Source: Microbacterium halophytorum
Lineage (GTDB): Bacteria > Actinomycetota > Actinomycetes > Actinomycetales > Microbacteriaceae
Assembly: GCF_002970975.1 (NCBI RefSeq)
Contig: NZ_KZ672984.1
Location: 62,001-126,000 of the forward strand
Direction of reading: 5' to 3'
DNA length: 64,000 nucleotides
Shown here: positions 18,144 through 26,693 of the stretch, piece by piece
Layout of the letters: each line of letters begins with the position of its first letter
Numbering within the stretch: the first letter of the stretch is position 1
The notes under the pieces: generated by a model
Database searches by the model: none
Seen by the model: only the letters and a program-made list of their open reading frames with translations
Told to the model about the DNA's origin: nothing
Position numbers and translations under genes: made by a program

Positions 18144-18727
18144 GCGGAACCGTCACGGGCGACGACGGGCTCGCCCGGCCGGAGTGGGCATCCACCGACG
18201 AGACGATGCGGAATTACTACGACACCGAATGGGGAATGCCCGTGCGCGATGAGCGCGGCGTCTTCGAGCGGCTCAGCCTCGAGGCATTCCAGTCCGGGCT
18301 CTCGTGGGCAGTGATCCTGCGCAAACGAGAGGCGTTCCGCCGAGCGTTCGTGGGATTCGATCCGGATGCCGTCGCCTCATTCGAGGCGTCGGATATCGAG
18401 CGCCTGATGGGCGACGCGTCGATCGTTCGCAATCGGCGCAAGATCGAAGCGACCATCGCGAACGCCGCCGCGACGATGGCGTTGCGGGCGAGCGGGGGCC
18501 TGGCCGAGCTCGTGTGGAGCTACCGCCCGGCCTCGACGCCCGCGCCCGAGACGTCGGAGGAAGTCCCGTCGGAATCGCCCGAATCGGTCGCGCTCGCGAA
18601 AGACCTGCGAAAGCGCGGTTTCCGGTTCGTCGGGCCGACGACGATGTTCGCACTCATGGAAGCCATCGGCATCGTCGACACACATCTCGTCGGAAGCCAC
18701 CGGCGCGGCAGCAGCGGCGTGTGGTGA
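18140..18727 (+). CDS. tag: DNA-3-methyladenine glycosylase I (Tag), zinc ligands altered
   Basis: The 195-residue protein aligns along its length with Tag, which excises 3-methyladenine. The catalytic Glu region LEAFQSGLSWAVILRKRE (Glu48) and KDLRKRGFRFVGPTTMFALMEAIGIV are clear. In E. coli Tag a structural zinc is held by Cys4, His17, His175 and Cys179; the matching positions here are Pro14, Tyr27, His182 and Ser186, so the site is mostly lost. The gene starts within the stop of the alkyltransferase-like gene (ATGA), so the two are coupled. Base excision is likely retained because the active-site residues are present. Confidence 0.9.
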   Translation: MSGTVTGDDGLARPEWASTDETMRNYYDTEWGMPVRDERGVFERLSLEAFQSGLSWAVILRKREAFRRAFVGFDPDAVASFEASDIERLMGDASIVRNRRKIEATIANAAATMALRASGGLAELVWSYRPASTPAPETSEEVPSESPESVALAKDLRKRGFRFVGPTTMFALMEAIGIVDTHLVGSHRRGSSGVW

Positions 18728-18808
18728 GTTCTCACGGGAATGAAGCGCAACCCGCGAATGTGCGAGGAATTACCCGGAGGGGAATGGTGCATTCTGCCGC
18801 TCCGGTGA

Positions 18809-18814
18809 TACGGT
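18809..18814 (+). promoter_or_regulatory. -10 element of leaderless lsr2 promoter
   Basis: TACGGT ends 6 nt before the lsr2 ATG at 18821, with no Shine-Dalgarno sequence between. Confidence 0.55.
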
Positions 18815-18820
18815 GCGGAT

Positions 18821-19159
18821 ATGGCCCGAAAGATTGTGCATCAGCTCGTCGACGACATCGACGGAACCGTACTCGACCCCGGTGAGGGTGAAAGCGTCAG
18901 CTTCGCCCTCGACGGCAAGAGCTATGAGATCGACCTGACCGACGCGAACGCCGAGAAGCTGCGCAAGGCGGTCGCTCCCTACATCGCCGCCGGCCGCCGC
19001 GTCGCCGCCGCCCAGCCCCAGCGCACTCCCCGCCGCCGCGCGACCAACTCCCGCGACCTCGCCGACGTGCGCCAGTGGGCCAAGGACAACGGCTACACGG
19101 TGTCGGAGCGCGGCCGCGTTCCCGGCGCCATCCTCGAGGCGTACGACGCCGCCCACTGA
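18821..19159 (+). CDS. lsr2: Lsr2-family nucleoid-associated protein
   Basis: Lsr2 is the actinobacterial H-NS analogue. It binds AT-rich minor grooves, bridges DNA and silences acquired genes. The 112-residue product has the N-terminal oligomerisation domain (MARKIVHQLVDDIDGT, then VSFALDGKSYEIDLTDANAEKLR) and the C-terminal DNA-binding domain with DVRQWAKDNGYTVSERGRVP, whose RGR inserts into the minor groove. Length is normal. The mRNA appears leaderless. Nearby candidates for silencing include the lower-GC nuclease-like gene at 16 kb. Confidence 0.96.
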   Translation: MARKIVHQLVDDIDGTVLDPGEGESVSFALDGKSYEIDLTDANAEKLRKAVAPYIAAGRRVAAAQPQRTPRRRATNSRDLADVRQWAKDNGYTVSERGRVPGAILEAYDAAH

Positions 19160-19171
19160 CCGACCGAGAGA

Positions 19172-19203
19172 GATCGCCCCGGCGCTTGCGCGCCGGGGCG
19201 ATC
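19172..19203. terminator. Bidirectional terminator after lsr2
   Basis: A 14-bp perfect stem (GATCGCCCCGGCGC and complement) with loop TTGC between the lsr2 stop and the stop of the convergent SDR gene. Confidence 0.85.
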
Positions 19204-19210
19204 TGCGTTC

Positions 19211-20152
19211 TCAGGCGGTCGGGATCCTCACGTGCGTGAGCTCCTGGGTGAGGTCCCACATGCGCCTCGCGTCTTCGTGCCCGCGCAGCCGGGAGTAGAG
19301 CTTCTGCTCGGCGGGCCGCCCTCCGATCCCGCGGAAGCCGTTCGGGCCGAAGAATCTCCCTCCCGCATCGCCGGGTGCGGTCGCAGCCATCAGCGCGGGC
19401 AGCCCCGCGCTGGCGACGGTCCCGGCGAACCCGACGCGGGACAGGAAGGTGATCAGACCGCGCGATCGAGCCGCACGGGCGCGGCCGATCTCCGGGCGCA
19501 CGTCGAGCAGGCTCGTCGGCGCGACGCCGGGGTGCGAGAGGTTGGCGGTGATGCCCCATCCGGCCTGCTTGCTGCGCCGGTCGAGCTCGAGCCCGAACAG
19601 ACCGAAGGCGATCTTCGACTGGGAGTAGGCGCCCATGCTGTCGTAGGAGCGCTCCCAGTTCGGGTCGTCCCAGTTCACCGCGCCCTGATTCGCGGCGATG
19701 CTGACCTGCAGCGTGACCCGCGCCCTGCCCTCGCGGAGCAGCGGCATCAGGTGCCCGATGAGGGCGGCGTGGCCGAGGTGATTGGTGCCGAACTGCAGCT
19801 CGAACCCGTCCTCGGTGATCTGCCGCTCGGGCGGGCGCATGACGCCGGCGTTTCCGATGAACGTGTGGATCGGGCCGCCCTCGCTCGTGAGCGCCTCCCC
19901 GAGCGCCGCGACCGATTCCAGTGACGACAGGTCCAGGGAACGCAGCGACACCGTCGCCTTCGGCGCGCGCTCCCGGATCGTCGCGATGGCGGCCTCTCCC
20001 TTGCGGGGGTTCCGCACCGGGAGGATCAGGTCGGCGCCCGCGGCGGCGAGCCGCGCCGCGATGACCAGCCCCATCCCGTCGCTGCCTCCCGTGAGGACGA
20101 CGCGTCTTCCGGTCAGATCCGGGATGGTGATGTCGATGGGCCTGCGTGCCAT
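19211..20152 (-). CDS. SDR-family oxidoreductase
   Basis: The 313-residue protein is a short-chain dehydrogenase of the retinol-dehydrogenase/protochlorophyllide-reductase-like group. It shows VVLTGGSDGMGLVIAARLA (cofactor loop, residues about 18-36), GNAGVM, FGTNHLGHAALI and the catalytic YSQSK. The ATG at 20152 gives the conserved N-terminus; upstream frame extension has no family similarity. It is divergent from an MmyB-type XRE regulator gene, a pairing common in actinobacteria that suggests direct regulation. Substrate unknown. Confidence 0.88.
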   Translation of the reverse strand: MARRPIDITIPDLTGRRVVLTGGSDGMGLVIAARLAAAGADLILPVRNPRKGEAAIATIRERAPKATVSLRSLDLSSLESVAALGEALTSEGGPIHTFIGNAGVMRPPERQITEDGFELQFGTNHLGHAALIGHLMPLLREGRARVTLQVSIAANQGAVNWDDPNWERSYDSMGAYSQSKIAFGLFGLELDRRSKQAGWGITANLSHPGVAPTSLLDVRPEIGRARAARSRGLITFLSRVGFAGTVASAGLPALMAATAPGDAGGRFFGPNGFRGIGGRPAEQKLYSRLRGHEDARRMWDLTQELTHVRIPTA

Positions 20153-20336
20153 GGGATCCTGCTTCCTCTGCGTGTCGAGCGGTCTGCACCCAGCCTGCGG
20201 CACCCCCGCGGGCGTATCCACGGCCTGGCGATCCGTGGCTGAGCGCTCCGCCCGCCGCGGACGGCAGGGGCGGATCGGCGGGCCCTGTCGCGCCGCAATC
20301 GGACCCGCTAGACATGACGGGGAGAGGATATGCCCC

Positions 20337-21191
20337 ATGGAGATCGATCGGAACGCGCTGGCGGAGTTCCTGCGCCGCCGTCGGGAAGCGCTGCAGCCGG
20401 AAGACGTGGGTCTCCCGCGTGGGCAACGGCGGCGCACCGACGGGCTGCGCCGCGAAGAAGTCGCGGCTCTGTGCCACATGTCGACCGACTACTACGCGCG
20501 GCTCGAGCGCGCTCGGGGGCCGCACCCCTCCGAGCAGATGATCGCCTCGATCGCCCAGGGCCTGCACCTGAGCCTGCGCGAGAGGGACCACTTGTTCCGG
20601 CTCGCCGGGCATACCCCGCCGGCGCCGGGGATCGCGAGCGAGCAGCACATCTCCCCCGGCCTGCTGCGCGTGCTCGACCGGCTCGACGACACCCCGGCCG
20701 AGATCGTGACGGAGCTCGGAGAGACGCTGCGGCAGAGCCCCATGGGCCGAGCCCTCACGGGCGACCTGACCCGCTACCGGGGGCCGGCCCGGAGCATCGG
20801 CTACCGCTGGTTCACCGACCCCGCCGCACGCTCGCGCTACGCGGCCGACGACCACGATCGGCTCGGCCGGATGTACGCGTCGGGGTTGCGGGAGGTGATC
20901 GCCCGGCGCGGCCCTCAGTCCTACGCCGCGCACCTCGCTGACCTGCTCCTGGCCTCCAGCGACGAGTTCCGTGCGCTCTGGGACCGCCACGAGGTCGGCC
21001 TGCGCCCGACGAGCGGAAAGCGCTTCGTCCACCCGGAGGTCGGGCAGCTCGACCTCGATTGCCAGACACTGGTCGACCCCGACCAGTCCCATCTCCTGCT
21101 CGTCTACACCGCGGAGCCGGGCAGCGACAGCCACGAGAAGCTGAAGCTCCTCTCCGTCCTGGGCAGCTCGCTGGAGGCCGGCGCCGCGTGA
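20337..21191 (+). CDS. XRE-family regulator with MmyB-like ligand-binding domain
   Basis: The 284-residue regulator has an N-terminal helix-turn-helix (about 5-75) with GLRREEVAALCHMSTDYYARLERARG, the usual MmyB-group sequence, and a PAS-like C-terminal domain (SPMGRALTGDL, RWFTDPAARSRY, FVHPEVGQLDLD) that binds a hydrophobic ligand in characterised relatives. GAGAGG lies upstream of ATG 20337. The divergent SDR gene across 184 nt is its probable target. Confidence 0.92.
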   Translation: MEIDRNALAEFLRRRREALQPEDVGLPRGQRRRTDGLRREEVAALCHMSTDYYARLERARGPHPSEQMIASIAQGLHLSLRERDHLFRLAGHTPPAPGIASEQHISPGLLRVLDRLDDTPAEIVTELGETLRQSPMGRALTGDLTRYRGPARSIGYRWFTDPAARSRYAADDHDRLGRMYASGLREVIARRGPQSYAAHLADLLLASSDEFRALWDRHEVGLRPTSGKRFVHPEVGQLDLDCQTLVDPDQSHLLLVYTAEPGSDSHEKLKLLSVLGSSLEAGAA

Positions 21192-21239
21192 TCCGTCGGG
21201 TCCCGGACGACCCAGGCGTTCCCGCGCCGGCGGCCGGCC

Positions 21240-21788
21240 TCAGCTGAAGGTGTGGATGACGCCGGTGAGGATGAGCGTGACGATCGTCGTCCATCCGGCG
21301 ATCGCGAGGGCCTGCCAGGCGAGCACCCTGGCCCGGCCGATGCCGGCGGCGGCGAGCATGGTCGCCGTGAAGTGCGTCGGGAGCAGCAGCGGGCCGAGCA
21401 GGCTCACGCCGGGCACGCCGTAGCGCTCGAACGCCCGCTGGAACTTCGCGCGCCGCGCCGCCTTCCGCTCCGACTCGCCCTCCTGCGGTGCGGGGCCCTG
21501 CTCATCGTTCGCGGGCAGCGCCGCGCCGTTCGCCGAGACGGCCGCCCGGCGCGTCACGATCGCCTTGCGGGCGCCGGAGCTGAACAGCACCAGCAGTGTC
21601 ACGCAGACGAAATTGCCCACGGCGGCGGCGATCGCCGCGACGACCGGGTTGATGCCGCCGACGATGCCGATCGCGGCGGCGCCCTCGCCCTCGATGAAGG
21701 GGACGGCTCCCGCGAGGGCGACGACGAGCGGCTGCACCAGCTCCGGCACCTGGGCGACGAGGTCCTGGAAGGATTCGATGAGGTTCAT
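21240..21788 (-). CDS. Small multi-pass membrane protein (annotated elsewhere as small multidrug efflux protein)
   Basis: The 182-residue protein has hydrophobic segments at about 20-35, 40-70, 125-150 and 158-180, separated by a charged cytoplasmic stretch (GESERKAARRAKFQRAFERYG). The motif FIEGEGAAAIGI followed by GINPVVAAIAAAVGNFVCV and GVPGVSLLGPLLLPTHF resembles DedA/VTT-like transporters in miniature. Efflux is only an inherited family name. It is divergent from the sensor kinase gene, and a perfect palindrome lies between them. Confidence 0.7.
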   Translation of the reverse strand: MNLIESFQDLVAQVPELVQPLVVALAGAVPFIEGEGAAAIGIVGGINPVVAAIAAAVGNFVCVTLLVLFSSGARKAIVTRRAAVSANGAALPANDEQGPAPQEGESERKAARRAKFQRAFERYGVPGVSLLGPLLLPTHFTATMLAAAGIGRARVLAWQALAIAGWTTIVTLILTGVIHTFS

Positions 21789-21886
21789 GGGTCCTGCTCC
21801 TGAGGGGCGGCTGCGACGGGCTCTCCGTCACGTGTTCCACTCCACCAGCGCGGCGGCGCCGCGGACAGTGCCGCCGCGTCACCTAC

Positions 21887-21908
21887 GACCGTGACAAGTG
21901 TCACGGTC
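21887..21908. promoter_or_regulatory. Perfect 22-bp palindromic operator candidate upstream of the DesKR-like genes
   Basis: Arms GACCGTGACA and TGTCACGGTC are fully complementary, with 2-nt centre AG. The right arm ends 1-2 nt before TATCGT (21910-21915), the presumed -10 of the kinase gene, so a bound dimer would block this promoter. It lies in the divergent gap and could also control the membrane-protein gene. Confidence 0.7.
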
Positions 21909-21922
21909 ATATCGTTGAGGCG

Positions 21923-23089
21923 ATGAGCACTTCTTCCTCGCCCGCGAACTCGCGTCGGCTCGCGCGCGGCGTGACGGCCACCTGGTGGTACACGGCCAGC
22001 GCCGTTCTGGGGTTCGAGGGCGTGATCGCGTTCTTCTGGTTCTTCCCCCACCTGACCGGGTCCGCCGACGTCGGCCAGGTCGTGCTGCTCCGCGTCGCGA
22101 GCATCGTGTGGGTCGGATCGACCTGGGTCCTGCTCTCCGCCTACCGCAGCCGCGAGCCGCTGCGATGGGCGACGCTCATCGCGATGCTGTGCGTCGCCGC
22201 CGTGTACGGCATCGTCGCTTTCAATGTCACGGGCAGCTTCGCGATGCTCGCCGCGCCCCTCGGGCAGGCGCTCGTGCTGCTGCGCTGGCCGCGCGGCATC
22301 CGGCTGCGCGTGGCGCTGGCCGTGACCGCGGTTCTCGTGTGCCTGCTCATCCTCGACATCCGGTCGACGCTCGGCCCCGACAACCCCGGATGGGTGCCCG
22401 TGGCGTACGCCGCGCTGCTGCCCGCCATGTCGGTGACGTCGCTGTGGTGGTGGGACGTGCTCGATTCCCTCGACCGCGCCAGGGCATCGGAGGCGCGCCT
22501 CGCCGCGACGCAGGAGCGGCTCCGGGTCGCGACCGACGTGCACGACCTGCAGGGCCACCACCTGCAGGTCATCGCACTGCAGCTCGAGCTCGCCGACCGG
22601 CTGATCGGCTCCGACCCGGATGCGGCGGCCGAGCACGTGCGCGCCGCGCGCGCCAGCGTGGACGAGGCCCGCCAGGGCACCCGCGACCTCGCGACGCGGG
22701 TGCGGTCCGTTCCGCTCCCGGATGAGATCGCCAACGCCGCTGACCTGCTCGCCGCCGCGGGTCTCAGCGTCACGACGGAGGTCGCACCCGATGCCGACCG
22801 CGCCCCGGCCTCGGTGCTCGGCCCCGTGATCAGGGAGACGACGACGAACGTGCTCAAGCACGGCACCGGCGGCAGCGCCTCGCTGCGCCTCGTGCGCGAC
22901 GGCGGGGCCTGGTGCTACGAGATCGCCAACACGGCCGCGGGCGATGCCGCTCCCGCGGCCGACGCCTCCGGGCTCGCGGGCCTCGAGCGCCGCGTCGCCG
23001 AGGCGGGCGGGACGTTCGAGGCGCGGCACGACGAGAGCGAGTTCGTCGCGACGGCCAGAGTTCCCCTGACGAAGGCGGGCGCACGATGA
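21923..23089 (+). CDS. NarL-type sensor histidine kinase (DesK-like)
   Basis: The 388-residue kinase has five to six N-terminal transmembrane segments (about 20-180), a short coiled coil (SLDRARASEARLAATQERL), a HisKA_3 domain with phosphoacceptor His207 in TDVHDLQGHHLQVIALQLEL, and an HATPase_c domain (VIRETTTNVLKHG, GLAGLERRVAEAGG). This is the DesK pattern, in which membrane state is sensed by the TM bundle. The ATG at 21923 follows TATCGT by 7 nt. The response-regulator gene overlaps by 4 nt, so the two form one system. Confidence 0.92.
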   Translation: MSTSSSPANSRRLARGVTATWWYTASAVLGFEGVIAFFWFFPHLTGSADVGQVVLLRVASIVWVGSTWVLLSAYRSREPLRWATLIAMLCVAAVYGIVAFNVTGSFAMLAAPLGQALVLLRWPRGIRLRVALAVTAVLVCLLILDIRSTLGPDNPGWVPVAYAALLPAMSVTSLWWWDVLDSLDRARASEARLAATQERLRVATDVHDLQGHHLQVIALQLELADRLIGSDPDAAAEHVRAARASVDEARQGTRDLATRVRSVPLPDEIANAADLLAAAGLSVTTEVAPDADRAPASVLGPVIRETTTNVLKHGTGGSASLRLVRDGGAWCYEIANTAAGDAAPAADASGLAGLERRVAEAGGTFEARHDESEFVATARVPLTKAGAR

Positions 23090-23688
23090 TCCGGGTGCTG
23101 ATCGCGGACGACGAGGCGATGATACGTTCGGCGCTCGCTGCCCTTCTGCGCCTCGAGGCCGACATCGAGGTCGTCGCCGAGTGCGAGGACGGCGAGCAGG
23201 CCGTCGCCGAGGCGATCCGCATCGAGCCGGACGTGTGCCTGCTCGACCTGGAGATGCCGGGGCTCGACGGCGTCGAGGTCGCCGGCCGGCTCTCCCGCCG
23301 CATCAGCGCGCGCTGCGTCGTCGTGACCCGCCACGCACGCCCCGGCGTGCTGCGGCGGGCGCTCGCGTCGGGCGTGACGGGGTTCCTGCCGAAGTCGCGG
23401 GGTGCCGACGAGGTGGCGCGGGTCATCCGCACTGCGGCCGCCGGCACGCGCTACGTCGACCCCGAGGTGGCGGCCGACGCCCTGAGCGACGAGCGACCGC
23501 CGCTGACCGACCGCGAGCTCGACGTGCTGCGCGCGGGGCGGGGCGGCGAGACGACGGGCCAGATCGCCCGGGCGCTCTCGCTGGCCCCCGGCACGGTCCG
23601 CAACCACGTCTCGGCGATCCTCGCCAAGCTCGCGGTCCGCACCCGCCAGCAGGCCGTGAAGCACGCGGAGGAGCGCGGCTGGATCTAG
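23086..23688 (+). CDS. NarL/LuxR-family response regulator (DesR-like)
   Basis: The 200-residue regulator has a receiver domain (1-120) with acidic pocket ADDE and phosphoacceptor Asp54 in CLLDLEMPGLDG, then a LuxR-type helix-turn-helix (about 137-198) with LTDRELDVLRA and LAPGTVRNHVSAILAKL. ATG 23086 overlaps the kinase stop. Around the usual switch Thr the sequence is VVTRHARPGVLRRAL, as in DesR relatives. Likely targets are its own promoter palindrome and unknown genes elsewhere. Confidence 0.92.
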   Translation: MIRVLIADDEAMIRSALAALLRLEADIEVVAECEDGEQAVAEAIRIEPDVCLLDLEMPGLDGVEVAGRLSRRISARCVVVTRHARPGVLRRALASGVTGFLPKSRGADEVARVIRTAAAGTRYVDPEVAADALSDERPPLTDRELDVLRAGRGGETTGQIARALSLAPGTVRNHVSAILAKLAVRTRQQAVKHAEERGWI

Positions 23689-23712
23689 GCGATTCGCACC
23701 GCCCTGCAGGGA

Positions 23713-23770
23713 GCGGGAGCCGATCTTGCGAGCGAAGCGAACAAGATCGCCTCCCGCGACCGAGGACTCC
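23713..23770. repeat. Structured intergenic repeat, family A, copy 1
   Basis: The core forms an outer stem GCGGGAG (23713-23719) with CTCCCGC (23751-23757) and an inner stem GATCTTG (23722-23728) with CAAGATC (23742-23748), capped by a 13-nt loop; GACCGAGGACTCC follows. The copies at 28604-28660 and 28725-28781 have the same layout with compensating base changes. It sits between the regulator stop and a terminator hairpin. Confidence 0.8.
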
Positions 23771-23780
23771 CAAGAGTTCA

Positions 23781-23817
23781 GGTGATTCTTCCGCCCCACT
23801 CGGGCGGAAGAATCACC
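23781..23817. terminator. Bidirectional terminator between the regulator and siderophore ATPase genes
   Basis: A 16-bp perfect stem (GGTGATTCTTCCGCCC and complement) with 5-nt loop; its right arm covers the stop codon of the convergent ATPase gene. Confidence 0.85.
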
Positions 23818-24601
23818 GCGTGTCGCGCGGGATCACGAGGGGCTGGCCCGTCTCCGGGTCGGGAATGACGCGGTTCGGCAGCGCGAAGACCTCGTCGACG
23901 AGTTCGCTCGTGATCGTGTCGCCGGGCGCGCCCTCGGCCACGATCGCGCCGTCCTGCATCGCGACGACGTGGTCGGCATAGCGGGCCGCCTGGTTCAGGT
24001 CGTGCAGCACCGCCACGACCGTGCGACCCGCCCGGTTGAGGCGGTGCAACAGGTTCAGGACCTCGACCTGGTGCGCGACGTCGAGGAAGGTCGTCGGCTC
24101 ATCGAGCAGGATCATCGGCGTCTGCTGGGCCAGGACCATCGCGATCCACACGCGCTGGCGCTGCCCGCCCGAGAGCTCGTCGACGCGGCGAGCGCTGAGG
24201 TCGGAGACCCCGGTCTCGGCCATCGCCTTCGCGACGGCGGCCTCGTCGTCCGGCGACCACTGCCGGATGAGGCGCTGGTGCACGAACCGGCCCCGACTGA
24301 CGAGCTCCGCGACCGTGATGCCGTCGGGTGCCGTCGCGCTCTGCGGCAGCAGACCGATGCGGGTCGCGACGGCCCGCGGGGCGAGCCGGGCGATGTCGCG
24401 GCCGTCGAGCACGATCGACCCGGACGACGGGCGCAGCAGCCCCGACAGGGCGCGCAGGAGCGTCGACTTGCCGCAGGCGTTCGGCCCGATGATGACCGTG
24501 AACGCGCCGTGCGGTACCCGGAACCCGAGGCGTTCCGAGATGATGCGCTGGTCGTACCGGAGGGTGACGTCGTCGGCGCGGAGATCGATCGATGCCGTCA
24601 T
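23813..24601 (-). CDS. Iron-siderophore ABC transporter ATPase (FepC-like)
   Basis: The 262-residue ATPase energises ferric-siderophore uptake. Walker A is GPNACGKS (residues 39-46), the Q-loop LPQSATAPDGITVAELVSRG is typical of FepC/FecE, the signature is LSGGQRQRVWIAMVLAQ and Walker B is MILLDEPTTFLDVAHQ. The C-terminus ends with the usual extension GAPGDTITSELVDEVF. It starts within the last codons of the permease gene (4-nt overlap) and ends the operon at a strong hairpin. Confidence 0.94.
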   Translation of the reverse strand: MTASIDLRADDVTLRYDQRIISERLGFRVPHGAFTVIIGPNACGKSTLLRALSGLLRPSSGSIVLDGRDIARLAPRAVATRIGLLPQSATAPDGITVAELVSRGRFVHQRLIRQWSPDDEAAVAKAMAETGVSDLSARRVDELSGGQRQRVWIAMVLAQQTPMILLDEPTTFLDVAHQVEVLNLLHRLNRAGRTVVAVLHDLNQAARYADHVVAMQDGAIVAEGAPGDTITSELVDEVFALPNRVIPDPETGQPLVIPRDTR

Positions 24602-25641
24602 GAAGTCTTCCTGATCTCGTGGGCGAGGAGCCAGACGAGGTACCCGCCGCCGATCACGACCGTGACGACGCCGACGGGAACCGTGTAGGTGATCACGTGC
24701 TGGGCGACGATGTCGCTCGCGATGAGCACCACCGCGCCGACCGCGGCTGACAGCGCGAGCGGGATGTCGGCCGTGCCCGCGAGGCGCCGCGCGATCTGCG
24801 GTGCGGCGAGGGCGACGAACGAGATCGGCCCCGCGACCGCCGTCGCGACGCTGACGAGCGCCACGGCGATGCCGATCGCGGCCCAGCGGATACGCGTGAC
24901 GTCGGCCCCCGTTGCGCGAGCGGCGTCATCTCCGATGTCCAACTGGCGGACTCCGCGGCCGACGAGCGGCACCACCAGCAGCAGGAGGGACGTGAGCGCG
25001 ACGGCGGGCCATCCGGTCTCGGCGGTGACGTTGTTGAGCGTGCCCGCACCCCAGGCGGCGGCGAACAGCGCCGTCTCGAGCTCCGCGCGCAGCAGCAGCC
25101 AGGTGTTCAGCGCGGCCAGCATGGCCGAGACGCCGATGCCGACGACGATGAACCGGAAGCCCTGCAGGCCGTCGCGAGACGCCAGCAGCACGATCGCGAC
25201 CGCGGCCGCCAGCCCGCCGACGAGCGAACCCGCCGTCATCGCCGCCCATCCTCCCCCGGAGATCAGGGCGAGGAGCATGCCCGTGTACGAACCGTTGGCG
25301 AGGCCGATCACGTCGGGGCTCGCCAACGGGTTCCGCGTGAAGCTCTGGAAGAGGGCGCCGGCGACGCCGAGCGCCGCCCCGAACGCGAGGGCTGCCGCGG
25401 CCCTCGGCAGGCGCCAGTCGAGCACCGCGATGCGGTCGAGCCCCGTCGTCGCCCCGGTGAACGCCCCCCACACATCGGCGGGAGCGACCGGGTAATCGCC
25501 GAGCGTGAGCGCCGTCACGAGCAGCACGGCCGCTGCGATCAGTACGGCGGACGTCGCGAACAGCGTCCTCACCCGCACCACGACCCGGTGCGGGCCGCGG
25601 CCGATCACCGCTCGGCGGTGCCCGAACTCCACCCGGGTCAC
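24598..25641 (-). CDS. Iron-siderophore ABC permease, FecCD family (second)
   Basis: This 347-residue permease has about nine transmembrane segments and FecCD motifs: WRLPRAAAALAFGAALGVAG, FTRNPLASPDVIGLANG, and AVAGPISFVALAAPQIARRL. The GTG at 25641 overlaps the stop of the first permease gene by 4 nt (GTGA), which fixes the start. It pairs with the upstream permease to form the heterodimeric channel. Confidence 0.93.
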   Translation of the reverse strand: MTRVEFGHRRAVIGRGPHRVVVRVRTLFATSAVLIAAAVLLVTALTLGDYPVAPADVWGAFTGATTGLDRIAVLDWRLPRAAAALAFGAALGVAGALFQSFTRNPLASPDVIGLANGSYTGMLLALISGGGWAAMTAGSLVGGLAAAVAIVLLASRDGLQGFRFIVVGIGVSAMLAALNTWLLLRAELETALFAAAWGAGTLNNVTAETGWPAVALTSLLLLVVPLVGRGVRQLDIGDDAARATGADVTRIRWAAIGIAVALVSVATAVAGPISFVALAAPQIARRLAGTADIPLALSAAVGAVVLIASDIVAQHVITYTVPVGVVTVVIGGGYLVWLLAHEIRKTS

Positions 25642-26684
25642 AGGGCGCTCGCCTTCCGGCGCCGCACCAGCGCGATGAGCACCGGCGCCCCCACGAACGC
25701 GGTGACGATGCCGGCGGGGACCTCCCCCGGCGCCGCCACGCGGCCCACGATGTCGGCCGCGACGACGAGGGCGGGGCCCGCGAGCATCGAGACGGCGAAG
25801 ATCCGGCGCTGATCGACCCCGACGCCCCAGCGGACGACGTGCGGCACCATCAGGCCGACGAACGAGATCGGCCCTGCGATCGCGGTCGCGGCGCCGGCCA
25901 GCACGGTGACGGCGACGATGGTCCGGCCCCGGACGTTCCCCAGGCGGACGCCGTGTGAGCGCGCGACATCGTCTCCGAGTGCGACGGAGTTGAGCGCGGG
26001 CGCGATGAAGAGTGCGAGCGCGAGACCGACCACTACGAGCGGAGCGCACGCCGCGAGCGCATCGGAGTCGGCGCCCAGGAGCGAACCGGCGTTCCATCCG
26101 CGCATCCGGTCGAACGCGTCCGGGTGCGTCAGCGTGAGCCCCGTCGTGATGCCCGAGAGCACCGCTCCGACCGCGACGCCCGCGAGGGTGAGGCGGACGG
26201 CGTCGGCGGGCCCCCGGCGGGACGATCCGAGCGCGTACACGCCCGCCGTCACGACGAACGCGCCCATGCACGCGAGCCAGACGTACTCGATCGGCTGCGT
26301 CACACCGAGGAAGGCGACGCCGAGCGCGACGAACAGCGCGGCACCGGGAGCGACGCCGAGGATGCCGGGATCGGCGAGCGGGTTGCGCGTGAACGCCTGG
26401 ATGAGCGCGCCAGCGGCGCCGAGCGCGGCGCCGACGAGCAGGCCCGCGAGGAGTCGGGGCACGCGCTGGCCCCACACGACGAACGCCGCCTCTTCGGAAC
26501 CCGCACCGCCCAGAGCCGCGGCGACGTCCGCGGGTGGGACCGGATTGGCGCCGACGAACAGCGACGCGACGGCGAGCGCGGCGAGCAGTACGGTGAGGGC
26601 CGCCGTGAGCACGGCGGAGCGCCCGGTCGGCGTGACGGCCGGGCGCTCCGGCGGCGCCGAGCTCAGCGAACGGGCACGTCCCAT
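25638..26684 (-). CDS. Iron-siderophore ABC permease, FecCD family (first)
   Basis: The 348-residue protein is the partner permease. It shows the same motifs: WGQRVPRLLAGLLVGAALGAAG, FTRNPLADPGILGVAPGAA and IAGPISFVGLMVPHVVRW. The first about 25 residues are cytoplasmic and polar. It starts 9 nt after the binding-protein stop, so it is cotranscribed from the iron-regulated promoter upstream of that gene. Confidence 0.93.
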   Translation of the reverse strand: MGRARSLSSAPPERPAVTPTGRSAVLTAALTVLLAALAVASLFVGANPVPPADVAAALGGAGSEEAAFVVWGQRVPRLLAGLLVGAALGAAGALIQAFTRNPLADPGILGVAPGAALFVALGVAFLGVTQPIEYVWLACMGAFVVTAGVYALGSSRRGPADAVRLTLAGVAVGAVLSGITTGLTLTHPDAFDRMRGWNAGSLLGADSDALAACAPLVVVGLALALFIAPALNSVALGDDVARSHGVRLGNVRGRTIVAVTVLAGAATAIAGPISFVGLMVPHVVRWGVGVDQRRIFAVSMLAGPALVVAADIVGRVAAPGEVPAGIVTAFVGAPVLIALVRRRKASAL

Positions 26685-26693
26685 GATTCGGAC

